Positions 1 through 6,987 of a DNA stretch of 64,000 nt are shown here, in pieces. Within the stretch, counting starts at the first letter, position 1; the number at the start of each line of letters is the position of its first letter. Below the pieces are notes generated by a model that made no database searches, was not told where the DNA came from, and was given only the letters and a program-made list of their open reading frames with translations. The stretch covers positions 1 through 64,000 of the forward strand of contig JBCBUE010000007.1 in the NCBI GenBank assembly GCA_039818285.1, given 5' to 3'. Origin of the DNA: JBCBUE01 sp039818285 (GTDB lineage Bacteria; Planctomycetota; Phycisphaerae; Phycisphaerales; Phycisphaeraceae). The translations under genes and the position numbers were made by a program.

Positions 1-2
1 CC

Positions 3-551
3 CTGCAGGACCCGGATCACCCCGCGTATCAGCCCGGCGTCGCCTTCGGACCCCACTCGAACAATCGGATCGGCCCGTTCGACGCCGCGGCCCTGGGGCT
101 CAGCGGCGTCAAGCACCTGCGCATCAAGCTGCCCCTCGACGCCGCGATCGACCGCGTCGTGCTGCAACGCACCCGCCCCGGCGAGCAGCCCATCGACCTC
201 GCCGCCCTGGCCCAAGACGCCACCGGCGGCGGCACCGGCGGGCTCGGCGGCGGTCAGTCCGCGGGCGCCGGCGCGGCCGCGCTGCTCCTCAGCGGCGGCG
301 GAGGCGGCGGGGGCTCGGGCTCCGGCGCCGACGGCAACGACGGGACGGATGGCTCCAACTCGCGGATCCCCGCCACCCTCGGCCCCGGACCCACCGGCGG
401 CCCGCCCAACGACCCGCCCGTGCCCACCACCAACGACCCCAACGACAGCACACCCGTCCCGACCCCCTCGGCCTTGGCCGCGGGCCTGGCCCTGCTGGCG
501 GCGCTGGGCGTGCGACGACGCCGAGACCACGACCACAACCGTCCCGGATAA
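3..551 (+). CDS. PEP-CTERM-type surface protein, C-terminal part (5' end outside window)
   Basis: The open frame runs in from the left edge and stops at 551, so only the last 182 residues are seen. The visible part has a Gly/Ser-rich low-complexity linker, then a Pro/Thr/Asn-rich stretch. It ends in VPTPSALAAG, a hydrophobic segment and a run of four Arg. That tripartite end matches the PEP-CTERM type of exosortase sorting signal, in the VPTP variant. The family is exported, cleaved near the motif and kept at the cell envelope. The upstream domain is unknown. The Gly/Ser tract looks like a flexible spacer, not a folded domain. It is followed in the same direction by a second protein with the same VPTP variant. 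Confidence 0.75.
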   Translation: MQDPDHPAYQPGVAFGPHSNNRIGPFDAAALGLSGVKHLRIKLPLDAAIDRVVLQRTRPGEQPIDLAALAQDATGGGTGGLGGGQSAGAGAAALLLSGGGGGGGSGSGADGNDGTDGSNSRIPATLGPGPTGGPPNDPPVPTTNDPNDSTPVPTPSALAAGLALLAALGVRRRRDHDHNRPG

Positions 552-733
552 CCGTTCCGAGGCTTGCCTGTCTTGACGAACCCGCGCGACACGAAAGCCA
601 CGCGATCGATCTCGGCTCGAAGCGTTGATTGGGGTCGTCGGCCAAACCAAGCGTGGCTAACTTCGGCAGCTCGAACCCGCGAACCCCGCGGGGCATCGAG
701 GGGATGAATGGAACCCACGGGAGAACCGTCAAG

Positions 734-1489
734 ATGAAGCGCTCAAGCTATGTTGCCACCGCCGCCATCGCGGCCACCATCACCGCCGTCGCCAACGCCG
801 GCATGGTGCAGACGATCGACTTCGACGACCTCGGCCACGGCCAGATCATCGACAACGAGTACGCCGCCCAGGGCGTGACGATCTCCGCGATGAACTTCTC
901 GAACGGCCCGGACCTCGCCGTCGCCTTCGACACCGACATCATCGGCTCGACCAGCGACCCCGACCTGCAGTTCAACGGCGGCTGGGCCGGCGGCAACATC
1001 GCCGACCAATCCGCCGGCCGCATCCTGATCATTCAGGAGAACAACAACGGCAACGACGGCGACTTCGTCTCCGACCCCGACGACGAGGGCTCGCGCCCGG
1101 CCGGCAAGGTCGTCTTCGAGTTCGACAAGGCCATCACCTCGCTCGGCTTCGACCTCATCGACTTCGAGGACGGCGAGACGATCGACAGCACCGTCGTCTC
1201 GATCTTCAACGGCCTCGAGCAGCGCACCATCGACTTCTCGTCGTTCGACGACCCCGGCCTGTTCAACGTGCCCGGCTTCGACCCCGGCAACCGACACGCC
1301 AACAACGTGCCCCTCATCGACCTCGTCGCCCTCGGCCTGACCGACGGCGCGACCCGCGTCGAGTTCAACTTCGGCGGCTCCATGGGCATCGATAACGTCC
1401 AGTTCATCGCCGTCCCGACCCCGACCGCCGCGGCCGCCGGCCTGATCGGCCTGGGCCTGCTCGCCGCCCGTCGCCGCCGCGACGCCTGA
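734..1489 (+). CDS. PEP-CTERM-type secreted protein
   Basis: This is a protein of 251 residues. The ATG at 734 was chosen because it is preceded by a GGGAGAA ribosome site and opens a signal peptide (MKRSSY then an Ala-rich hydrophobic core). The body is rich in Asp, Gly and Phe, is beta-like, and has no domain I can name. The C-terminus is VPTPTAAAAG, a hydrophobic segment and RRRR, the same exosortase signal variant as the protein before it. It is probably an envelope or matrix protein. A strong hairpin terminator lies just downstream. Function beyond surface sorting is unknown. Confidence 0.75.
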   Translation: MKRSSYVATAAIAATITAVANAGMVQTIDFDDLGHGQIIDNEYAAQGVTISAMNFSNGPDLAVAFDTDIIGSTSDPDLQFNGGWAGGNIADQSAGRILIIQENNNGNDGDFVSDPDDEGSRPAGKVVFEFDKAITSLGFDLIDFEDGETIDSTVVSIFNGLEQRTIDFSSFDDPGLFNVPGFDPGNRHANNVPLIDLVALGLTDGATRVEFNFGGSMGIDNVQFIAVPTPTAAAAGLIGLGLLAARRRRDA

Positions 1490-1512
1490 CCACAGCAACA
1501 CCTCCTATGAAT

Positions 1513-1546
1513 AAGACCCACGGCCATCGAGCCGTGGGTCTTTTCA
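1513..1546. terminator. Rho-independent terminator, probably bidirectional
   Basis: A perfect 12-bp stem (AAGACCCACGGC / GCCGTGGGTCTT) encloses a 6-nt loop and is followed by a short T run. It lies between a plus-strand gene ending at 1489 and the minus-strand rplU ending at 1581. It could therefore stop transcripts from both sides. Confidence 0.85.
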
Positions 1547-1580
1547 TTTCGGAGAGAGCAACGCGCCGTGAGGGCGGCGC

Positions 1581-1901
1581 TCAGGCCGCGTTGATCTTGG
1601 TCACCTTGACCAGCAGGTACGGCTGCTTGTGGCCCTTGACGCGGCGGTAGTTCTTGCGTCGCTTGTACTTGACGACACGCACCTTCTCGCCGGCCTCCTC
1701 GCTGAGGATGTCGCCCTCGACGGTCGCGCCGGCGACCACGGGGGCGCCGATCGAGGCCTCGCCATCGCCGCCGCCGATCATCAGCACGCGGTCGAAGGTC
1801 AGGGAGATGGCGTCGTCGCTGAGCTCGCGGTCGGCGACCTGGATGGTGTCGCCCTCGGCGACCTTGATCTGCGTTCCGCTGTCTTCGATCACGGCGTACA
1901 T
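1581..1901 (-). CDS. rplU: 50S ribosomal protein L21
   Basis: The product of 106 residues has the usual L21 length. It starts MYAVIEDSGTQIKV and carries the conserved basic KYKRRKNYRR and GHKQPYLLVKV segments near the C-terminus that bind 23S rRNA. The ATG at 1901 is set by homology; a longer upstream frame lacks L21 character. An AGGAC ribosome site precedes it. In most bacteria rpmA (L27) follows directly. Here the next gene downstream is a convergent PEP-CTERM gene beyond a terminator, so rplU appears to be monocistronic. A central GGGDGEAS loop is slightly expanded. Confidence 0.97.
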   Translation of the reverse strand: MYAVIEDSGTQIKVAEGDTIQVADRELSDDAISLTFDRVLMIGGGDGEASIGAPVVAGATVEGDILSEEAGEKVRVVKYKRRKNYRRVKGHKQPYLLVKVTKINAA

Positions 1902-2115
1902 GGCGGGGTCCTGGCTGGAGTCGGATGGGGCCGGCCGAGGCGTTCGACGCGGCGAGCCGCGTAATGTAAGGGCTCGGCGAGCCAGATGCAATCCCGCCCC
2001 GGCGAGGTGTCGCGGCGGCCTAAAGGCATTGCCGGGCGGTCGAGTCTGGGATAATTTTCTACCTCCGCGGGGAGTGTTTACCCGCGTTCTGTTCGTTTCT
2101 CGAGGGAGAATCGCC

Positions 2116-2565
2116 ATGCTTCGTATTGCCATCCCCACCACGATCGCGGCCGTCGTCCTGATGGCCGTCACGCTCACCTGGACCCCAGCCACCGCCATGT
2201 TTGTCGGCGTGACTTACGACGCCACGGGCAACCTCGTCGTCCGAGGCTCCGGCGGCATGCGTGAGAAGATGAACGTCGACCTGACGGTCGCCAAACGCAA
2301 GGTTGAGTTCGATCAGACCAACGGCAACAGCCCCCTTTCCGGCACGCTCAGGCTCGACAAGAAGGTGGGCACCAACGACAAGAAGGTCAACGCCAAGGTC
2401 AAGGGCAAGCTGGCTAATCGTCGAGACGCCGGCACCGTGGACCGCGGCAAGTTCAAGATCAAAGAGAACCGATCGGGCGTCGTTAGTCTCAGCACGAGCC
2501 TGCGGGGTAAGGTCACCAAGGGCGACGCCAAGGGCGCGACCTTCTCGATCAAGCTCAAGGGCTGA
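2116..2565 (+). CDS. Small secreted basic protein, paralogue of the gene at 2968
   Basis: This is a protein of 149 residues. The ATG at 2116 follows a GAGGGAGAA ribosome site and opens a signal peptide with a hydrophobic core ending near TPATA. The mature part is rich in Lys, Asp, Thr and Gly with alternating polar and hydrophobic residues, as in a secreted beta-structure. The section LDKKVGTNDKKVNAKVKGKL closely resembles the matching section of the next gene, so the two are paralogues from tandem duplication. I recognise no known domain or catalytic motif. Possible roles include a surface or matrix structural protein; no function is assigned. Confidence 0.7.
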   Translation: MLRIAIPTTIAAVVLMAVTLTWTPATAMFVGVTYDATGNLVVRGSGGMREKMNVDLTVAKRKVEFDQTNGNSPLSGTLRLDKKVGTNDKKVNAKVKGKLANRRDAGTVDRGKFKIKENRSGVVSLSTSLRGKVTKGDAKGATFSIKLKG

Positions 2566-2967
2566 GCCCGATCGGAGAATTTCATTCTCGATGTGGCGAT
2601 CGCACGTTCGCCGTCACGCATGACCGAAGCTCGGGCGTTGGGACTGCGCCATAGCGCGAGCGGCCGCGCTGTCGCATGCAATGAAATCCGGTAGTTCGGT
2701 CTGCTGGACGTGCGTGACGACGCCATTGATTCGTTACGAGCACCCTGATCAGCTCCCTGAGGCGGCCGATCAATCGACCTCGATTGAAGGCCACATCCAC
2801 GGAGCAATGCCGCCTCCGTCAATACTCGTTGGAGTTCGCGAGGTCACGCCCTTGCTCTCTAGGAAGAACCTTTGAATGCGGACGATCGACGAGTTACATT
2901 GCGAGTCCCGAGCGCTCAACGTTTACCCCGCACGGCACCCCATCTCGCGATCTATTCGGAGGCCCGC
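2566..2967. other. Intergenic region between two secreted-protein paralogues
   Basis: This stretch of 402 bases holds no convincing gene. Short open frames within it have no plausible ribosome site or recognisable product. A possible sigma70-like promoter lies near its end: TTGAAT at 2872-2877 and TTACAT at 2894-2899 with 16-bp spacing. That would serve the gene starting at 2968. No terminator-like hairpin with a T run was found after 2565. Confidence 0.4.
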
Positions 2968-3429
2968 ATGAACTTGTCTAGGCATCTGCCCTTCCTCACC
3001 TGCCTTGCCGTCGCCGCGATCACGCTGACCCACGCTGCCGGCCAGACCTTTCGTACCGACCCCAATGGCGATTACGACGTCACCGTCGACTATTCAGCCC
3101 GAGGGGACGGCGTGATCCAACGGATCAACTTGCCGGCGTCCGCCACGCTTAACCGCAAGAAGCTCAAGCTGAACTCCCCCGGCAACATCCCGGGCACCGG
3201 CAATCTCAAGCTCGGCGACAAGGTCAAATCCAGCGACACCAAGGTCAACACCTCGATCAAGGGCAAGCTCAAGCGCTCCGACGTCGGCGGGCTCAATCTC
3301 AAGTCGGGCAAGGTCACCGTCAAAACCACGCGCAATGGCAAGCTCAAGCTCAACGTCAAGGCCGAGGGCAACCTGCTCTCGAACCGGAAAACGGATGTTC
3401 AGTTAAAGCTGTCCGGCAAGTCGTCCTGA
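2968..3429 (+). CDS. Small secreted basic protein, paralogue of the gene at 2116
   Basis: This is a protein of 153 residues. The ATG at 2968 has a CGGAGG ribosome site 5 nt upstream and opens a signal peptide ending near HAAGQ. The mature part is very Lys-rich, with repeated short beta-like units of the type LKLGDKVKSSDTKVN and VKTTRNGKLKLNVK. The central KVNxxxKGKL pattern is shared with the preceding gene, so they form a duplicated family. No enzyme motif is visible. It could be a polyanion-binding envelope protein, since the mature chain is strongly basic, but this is a guess. Confidence 0.7.
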   Translation: MNLSRHLPFLTCLAVAAITLTHAAGQTFRTDPNGDYDVTVDYSARGDGVIQRINLPASATLNRKKLKLNSPGNIPGTGNLKLGDKVKSSDTKVNTSIKGKLKRSDVGGLNLKSGKVTVKTTRNGKLKLNVKAEGNLLSNRKTDVQLKLSGKSS

Positions 3430-3476
3430 CCGCCCCGCCGGGTACATTGCGGCCCCACCCCACGCCGAGGCCCGCC

Positions 3477-4352
3477 ATGCCCGACTACGAGATCATCGCC
3501 GACCTGCGCTGCCACACCGGCGAGGGCCCGCTCTGGCACCCCGACGAGCAGGCCGTCTACTTCGTCGACATCCCGCAGGGGCTGATGTACCGCCACGACC
3601 CCGCGGCTGGCTCGACCGAGGTCGTCTACGACGAAGGCCGCCCGATCGGCGGGTACACTGTCCAGGCCGACGGGTCGCTGCTGCTGTTCCGCGACAAGGG
3701 CAACGTCGTCACCTTCCGCGACGGCACGATCCTCGACATCGTCATCGATCACGTCCCGGGGCTCGAGTCGACCCGCTTCAACGACGTCATCGCCGACCCG
3801 CTCGGCGGCGTGTTCTGCGGGACCATGACCAGCGACGCCGTGGCCGGCCGGCTTTACTACCTCGCCCCGGACGGCACGCTCACGCAGCTGCTCGACGACC
3901 AAGGCACGCCCAACGGCATGGGCTTCTCGCCGGACCGCACGACCCTCTACTACCAGGACTCGCGCAAGGCCACGCTCTGGGCCTTCGACTACGACGAGGC
4001 CACCGGCGCCGCCACCAACCAGCGGGCCCTGCGCGTCGCGCCGGACCACGGCGACCGCGGCCGCGGCGACGGCATGACCGTCGACGCCGAGGGCAACCTC
4101 TGGTCCGCCCGCTGGGGCGGCGGCAGCGTGCTCAAGTGCACCCCCGACGGCGTGCCGGTCGAGACGTACGAACTGCCGTCCGACGCCGTGACGAGTTGCT
4201 GCTTCGCCGGCCCGACGATGACCGATCTCTACGTCAGCAGCGCGATGGGCCAGAACCGACCGAAGTCCGGCGAGTACGCGGGGTCGCTGTTCAAGCTGAG
4301 GCCGGGGGTGAAGGGCGTCGAGGAGTTTCGATCGACAATCGGGCTTATTTAA
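3477..4352 (+). CDS. SMP-30/gluconolactonase-like beta-propeller hydrolase
   Basis: The product of 291 residues is full length for the SMP-30/regucalcin/gluconolactonase family, six-bladed propellers that use a divalent metal to open sugar lactones. The expected metal ligands are visible: E16 in TGEGPLWH, N146 in GTPNGMGFS and D198 in RGDGMTVDAEGN. FNDV at about residue 101 is also typical. The ATG at 3477 fits the family start; a TTG at 3447 would only add ten residues. No signal peptide is seen, so it is cytoplasmic. It probably hydrolyses an aldonolactone in sugar catabolism. It stands alone, with a convergent lipoprotein gene 12 bp downstream. Confidence 0.88.
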   Translation: MPDYEIIADLRCHTGEGPLWHPDEQAVYFVDIPQGLMYRHDPAAGSTEVVYDEGRPIGGYTVQADGSLLLFRDKGNVVTFRDGTILDIVIDHVPGLESTRFNDVIADPLGGVFCGTMTSDAVAGRLYYLAPDGTLTQLLDDQGTPNGMGFSPDRTTLYYQDSRKATLWAFDYDEATGAATNQRALRVAPDHGDRGRGDGMTVDAEGNLWSARWGGGSVLKCTPDGVPVETYELPSDAVTSCCFAGPTMTDLYVSSAMGQNRPKSGEYAGSLFKLRPGVKGVEEFRSTIGLI

Positions 4353-4364
4353 GGCCGTCGCAAA

Positions 4365-5243
4365 CTACCGCGTTTCGATCCCAAGACGTCCCGCGAAGCG
4401 GACGTATAGGACGCACGGCTCTGCTGAGTCGCAAGAGACGCGGTGCATGACGTCACCGGCCGAGCCGGCGTAACTGCCAGGTTCCAACAGAATCGCCGCG
4501 TTCGCACCATGCGACAGGTAGTCCAATCTTCCCTCGATCACGATAGCGCGGAACACCGGACCGCTACTGCGGATCACCCCTGCGAACCCCGTCGGCAGCT
4601 TGATCATCATCCCGGCGGGGTCGTCGTCGCGCGGATCGCCCCAGAGGAAGGCAACCTCGGGGGAGTCGGGGCCGACGTGGTCGCCGAGCCAAGCGATGTC
4701 CTGCGGGCCGAGCCAGATAAGGTTGGACGCGTCGATGTTGACCGGGCGTTCGCCGTTGTCGAAGGCCTCGCCGGGCGGTTGGACGAGGTACGGGCCGGCG
4801 TCGATCTCGATGTAGGCGACGTTGCGGTCGCCCTGGGCGTCGGTGACGTGCGTCTCGCCCGCCGGCTGGGTCCAGAACGAGCCGGGCGGCATCCACATCA
4901 TCGCGGCATCCGGGTCGTCGTTGTGCACCAGCCCGCTGATGACCACGCCGCGGTACGTGACGTTGTGGATGTGCGGCGGCGAGGAGAAGCCGTCGACGAA
5001 CTGGACGAGAAAGCCGGTCGCTTCATTCGCGCCGCGATCGCCCCAGAGCGTGGCGGCCTTGGGGCTCTGGTCGCCGCGGGCCGGGTTGAGCGGGGTCCAC
5101 TTAACTTCCGAGGCCGGAATGACCTCGACGGTGCCGGCCACGTCGCGATCGGTTGAGTCATCCGTCGCCTTGGTGGGCGTGCTCTGGCAACCGAAGCTCA
5201 AGACGAAACCCATGCACGACACAAACAGACTGATCGATCGCAT
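4365..5243 (-). CDS. Exported cupin (DUF4437-like) lipoprotein
   Basis: This is a protein of 292 residues. It begins with a hydrophobic leader followed by Gly-Cys at residue 19, suggesting a lipoprotein, although the lipobox is loose. Two similar halves follow. The first contains LNPARGDQSPKAATLWGDR, FVDGFSSPPHIHNVTYRGVV and FWTQPAGETHVTDA. The second repeats WLG, LWGDP and KLPTGFAG. This two-cupin layout and wording are typical of DUF4437 proteins. The PPHIHN and ETH histidines of the first half could bind metal; the second half lacks them. Substrate and reaction are unknown. Confidence 0.8.
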   Translation of the reverse strand: MRSISLFVSCMGFVLSFGCQSTPTKATDDSTDRDVAGTVEVIPASEVKWTPLNPARGDQSPKAATLWGDRGANEATGFLVQFVDGFSSPPHIHNVTYRGVVISGLVHNDDPDAAMMWMPPGSFWTQPAGETHVTDAQGDRNVAYIEIDAGPYLVQPPGEAFDNGERPVNIDASNLIWLGPQDIAWLGDHVGPDSPEVAFLWGDPRDDDPAGMMIKLPTGFAGVIRSSGPVFRAIVIEGRLDYLSHGANAAILLEPGSYAGSAGDVMHRVSCDSAEPCVLYVRFAGRLGIETR

Positions 5244-5281
5244 GGTCGCCTCCGGCCGGACCCGCGGTCGGGTCGGCTGGG

Positions 5282-6082
5282 TTACTTGGCTTCGCTGCTG
5301 TCGCCGTTGGCCTCGCTGGCCTTCTTGCCGCCGGGGAGGACGACGTCGTCGACGAGGCCGTAGTCCTTGGCCTCCTGGGCGGAGAAGAACTTGTCGCGCT
5401 CGCTGTCCTCAGTGATCTGCTCGACGGTCTGGCCGGTGTACTCGGCCATGAGGCCGTTGAGCTCTTCCTTGGTCTTGATGATGTCCTCGGCCTGGATGAT
5501 GATGTCGGAGGTCTGGCCGTAGACGCCGCCGTAGGGCTGGTGGATCATGACCTTGGAGTGGGGCAGGCAGTAGCGCTTGCCCTTGTGGCCGGCGGCGAGG
5601 GTGATGGCGCCGCCGGACATAGCCTTGCCGATGCAGAGGGTCGAGACGTCGGACTCGATGAACTGCATGGTGTCGATCATGGCGAGGGTGTCGTCGACGG
5701 CCCCGCCGGGGGAGTTGATGTAGAGCGAGATGTCGACGCCCTTCTTCTGGTTCTCGAGGTAGAGCAGTCGCATGACGACGCCCATGGCCGAGCCGTGGGA
5801 GATCTCGCCGATGAGGAAGACGATGCGATTCTCGAGGAGCAGCTCGTCGACGGTCATCTCGCGGGTGCGCTGGTAGGAGACCGGGGCGGCGGTGGGATCG
5901 ACGGGGTAACGGTCGGGGGCGACCCCCGGCGCCACGGCCGGGCCGGCGGAGGAGGCCAGGAACTGGCTGGCCATATCGGCCTGCTGGTTCATGGTGCGGA
6001 TGTAATCGGGGGAGGCAGGGTTGAGCGAGGGGGACGGGCCGGCGGTGTGGAGGGCGTCGAGGTAGGCGGGCATGCGGTTCAT
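5282..6082 (-). CDS. clpP: ATP-dependent Clp protease proteolytic subunit with N-terminal extension
   Basis: This serine peptidase degrades unfolded substrates delivered by a ClpX/ClpA-type ATPase. The catalytic triad is intact: S156 in GKAMSGGA, H181 in VMIHQPYGG and D230 in SERDKFFS. The spacings (25 and 49 residues) equal those of E. coli ClpP. The protein is 266 residues, about 60 longer than usual. The extra length is a Pro/Ala-rich, disordered-looking N-terminal segment of about 60-70 residues before LLLENRIVFL, plus a short acidic tail. The ATG at 6082 is the best start, though it has only a distant GGAAG. A second in-frame ATG lies at 6073. The extension may be a propeptide. No clpX is adjacent. 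Confidence 0.95.
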   Translation of the reverse strand: MNRMPAYLDALHTAGPSPSLNPASPDYIRTMNQQADMASQFLASSAGPAVAPGVAPDRYPVDPTAAPVSYQRTREMTVDELLLENRIVFLIGEISHGSAMGVVMRLLYLENQKKGVDISLYINSPGGAVDDTLAMIDTMQFIESDVSTLCIGKAMSGGAITLAAGHKGKRYCLPHSKVMIHQPYGGVYGQTSDIIIQAEDIIKTKEELNGLMAEYTGQTVEQITEDSERDKFFSAQEAKDYGLVDDVVLPGGKKASEANGDSSEAK

Positions 6083-6365
6083 CCGGGGGGTCACTTCCGT
6101 GTGAGGGGGTCGGGGTCGAATCGCATGATAGGTCGCCGGCCTGGGGCGATGGCGCGGCGGGGCGAGGCGGCGGCCCAGCCCGGATGTAACACGACCCCGG
6201 CAATTGCCGAGGCCGCGCTTCTTCCCCTCTGTCTGCTGACTCGCCGGGCGGCGCCCGACGCTTCTCCCCGGTCTGTCTCCCCGGTGCCTCTGCCCCGGCG
6301 TGCCCCGGTATCCCCCGGCGGGATCGGGTCTCGGTCTCTCTTCCCTCCGGGCGGCGATCGGCCGA

Positions 6366-6710
6366 TCAGACGCTGCCGGGCGCCTCGTAGTCCTGGTCCA
6401 GGTCGTGGTCGAATGCGTCGTGCTCATCGATCTCGTCGGCGGTGTCGCGCTGCTCGACGATGCCACGGAGATAGGCGTTCTCGCGACGCGTGGCCTCGAG
6501 ATCGAAGACGAGGTACTTCACGGAGACGCGGAGGTAGTCAAGGCTTTCCTGGAGGCCATCGACGGTGGCCTTGAGCTTCTCGTGGCGCTCGCGGGTCTTG
6601 TGGGCGAGCTGAGTGAGGCGTTCCCGCTGGTCGGCGGGGAGCGTCTCGATCTGGTCCATAAGCTCGGCGAGCTTCTCGTTGAACTGGGTCTCGAATTCGG
6701 GCTGGGCCAT
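6366..6710 (-). CDS. Small coiled-coil protein of unknown function
   Basis: This is a protein of 114 residues. The ATG at 6710 has a strong GAGGGAGA ribosome site. The chain is almost entirely helical heptad-type sequence (FNEKLAELMDQIETL, then RERHEKLKATVDGLQESL), ending in an acidic tail DEHDAFDHDLDQD. It has no signal peptide or membrane segment. It is probably a cytoplasmic dimeric coiled coil. I do not recognise a family. Its start is preceded by about 100 bp of leader and then an AT-rich stretch, so it is likely transcribed alone. Confidence 0.75.
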   Translation of the reverse strand: MAQPEFETQFNEKLAELMDQIETLPADQRERLTQLAHKTRERHEKLKATVDGLQESLDYLRVSVKYLVFDLEATRRENAYLRGIVEQRDTADEIDEHDAFDHDLDQDYEAPGSV

Positions 6711-6799
6711 GGCTGGGTCTCCCTCGTGGTCGTTTCGTGTGGAGAGGGGACACACAAGGGGCTTGCCACGGGGGAGGCGGGAACTATGCAGCCTCCCGA

Positions 6800-6845
6800 T
6801 TTCACCATAAACACTAAAATAAATAGACTTAAATAAAATAAAGCC
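6800..6845 (-). promoter_or_regulatory. AT-rich promoter region
   Basis: In an otherwise GC-rich region, about 45 bases are strongly AT-rich, including repeated TAAATA and AAATAAA runs. They lie about 90-135 bp upstream of the start at 6710. This is the most likely promoter or UP-type element for the coiled-coil gene. I cannot fix the exact -35 and -10 boxes. Confidence 0.35.
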
Positions 6846-6987
6846 GAGCCGAACGTGTGTTGGCCGCGTGCCAGGCGAGTCGACATGTTGCGTTGACGCC
6901 ACATCGAGGTCGCGGCGCGTGGCGTCGCGACACCGCTGAAGGTGAGAGGTTTCTACACAAACGGTGTGGGCCCCGGCCGAGCGCGGG

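Noticed and set aside
298..360. Gly/Ser-rich tract as a coding repeat or frameshift zone
   Set aside because: The frame is continuous to a proper C-terminal sorting signal, so it is most simply a flexible linker.
743..1501. Long minus-strand open frame opposite the PEP-CTERM gene
   Set aside because: It has an Ala/Asp/Val/Glu/Gly-biased product with no domain, produced by GC-rich codons of the plus-strand gene, which has a ribosome site, leader and sorting signal.
2681..2875. Small gene between the two secreted paralogues
   Set aside because: The 64-residue product has no leader, ribosome site or known motif.
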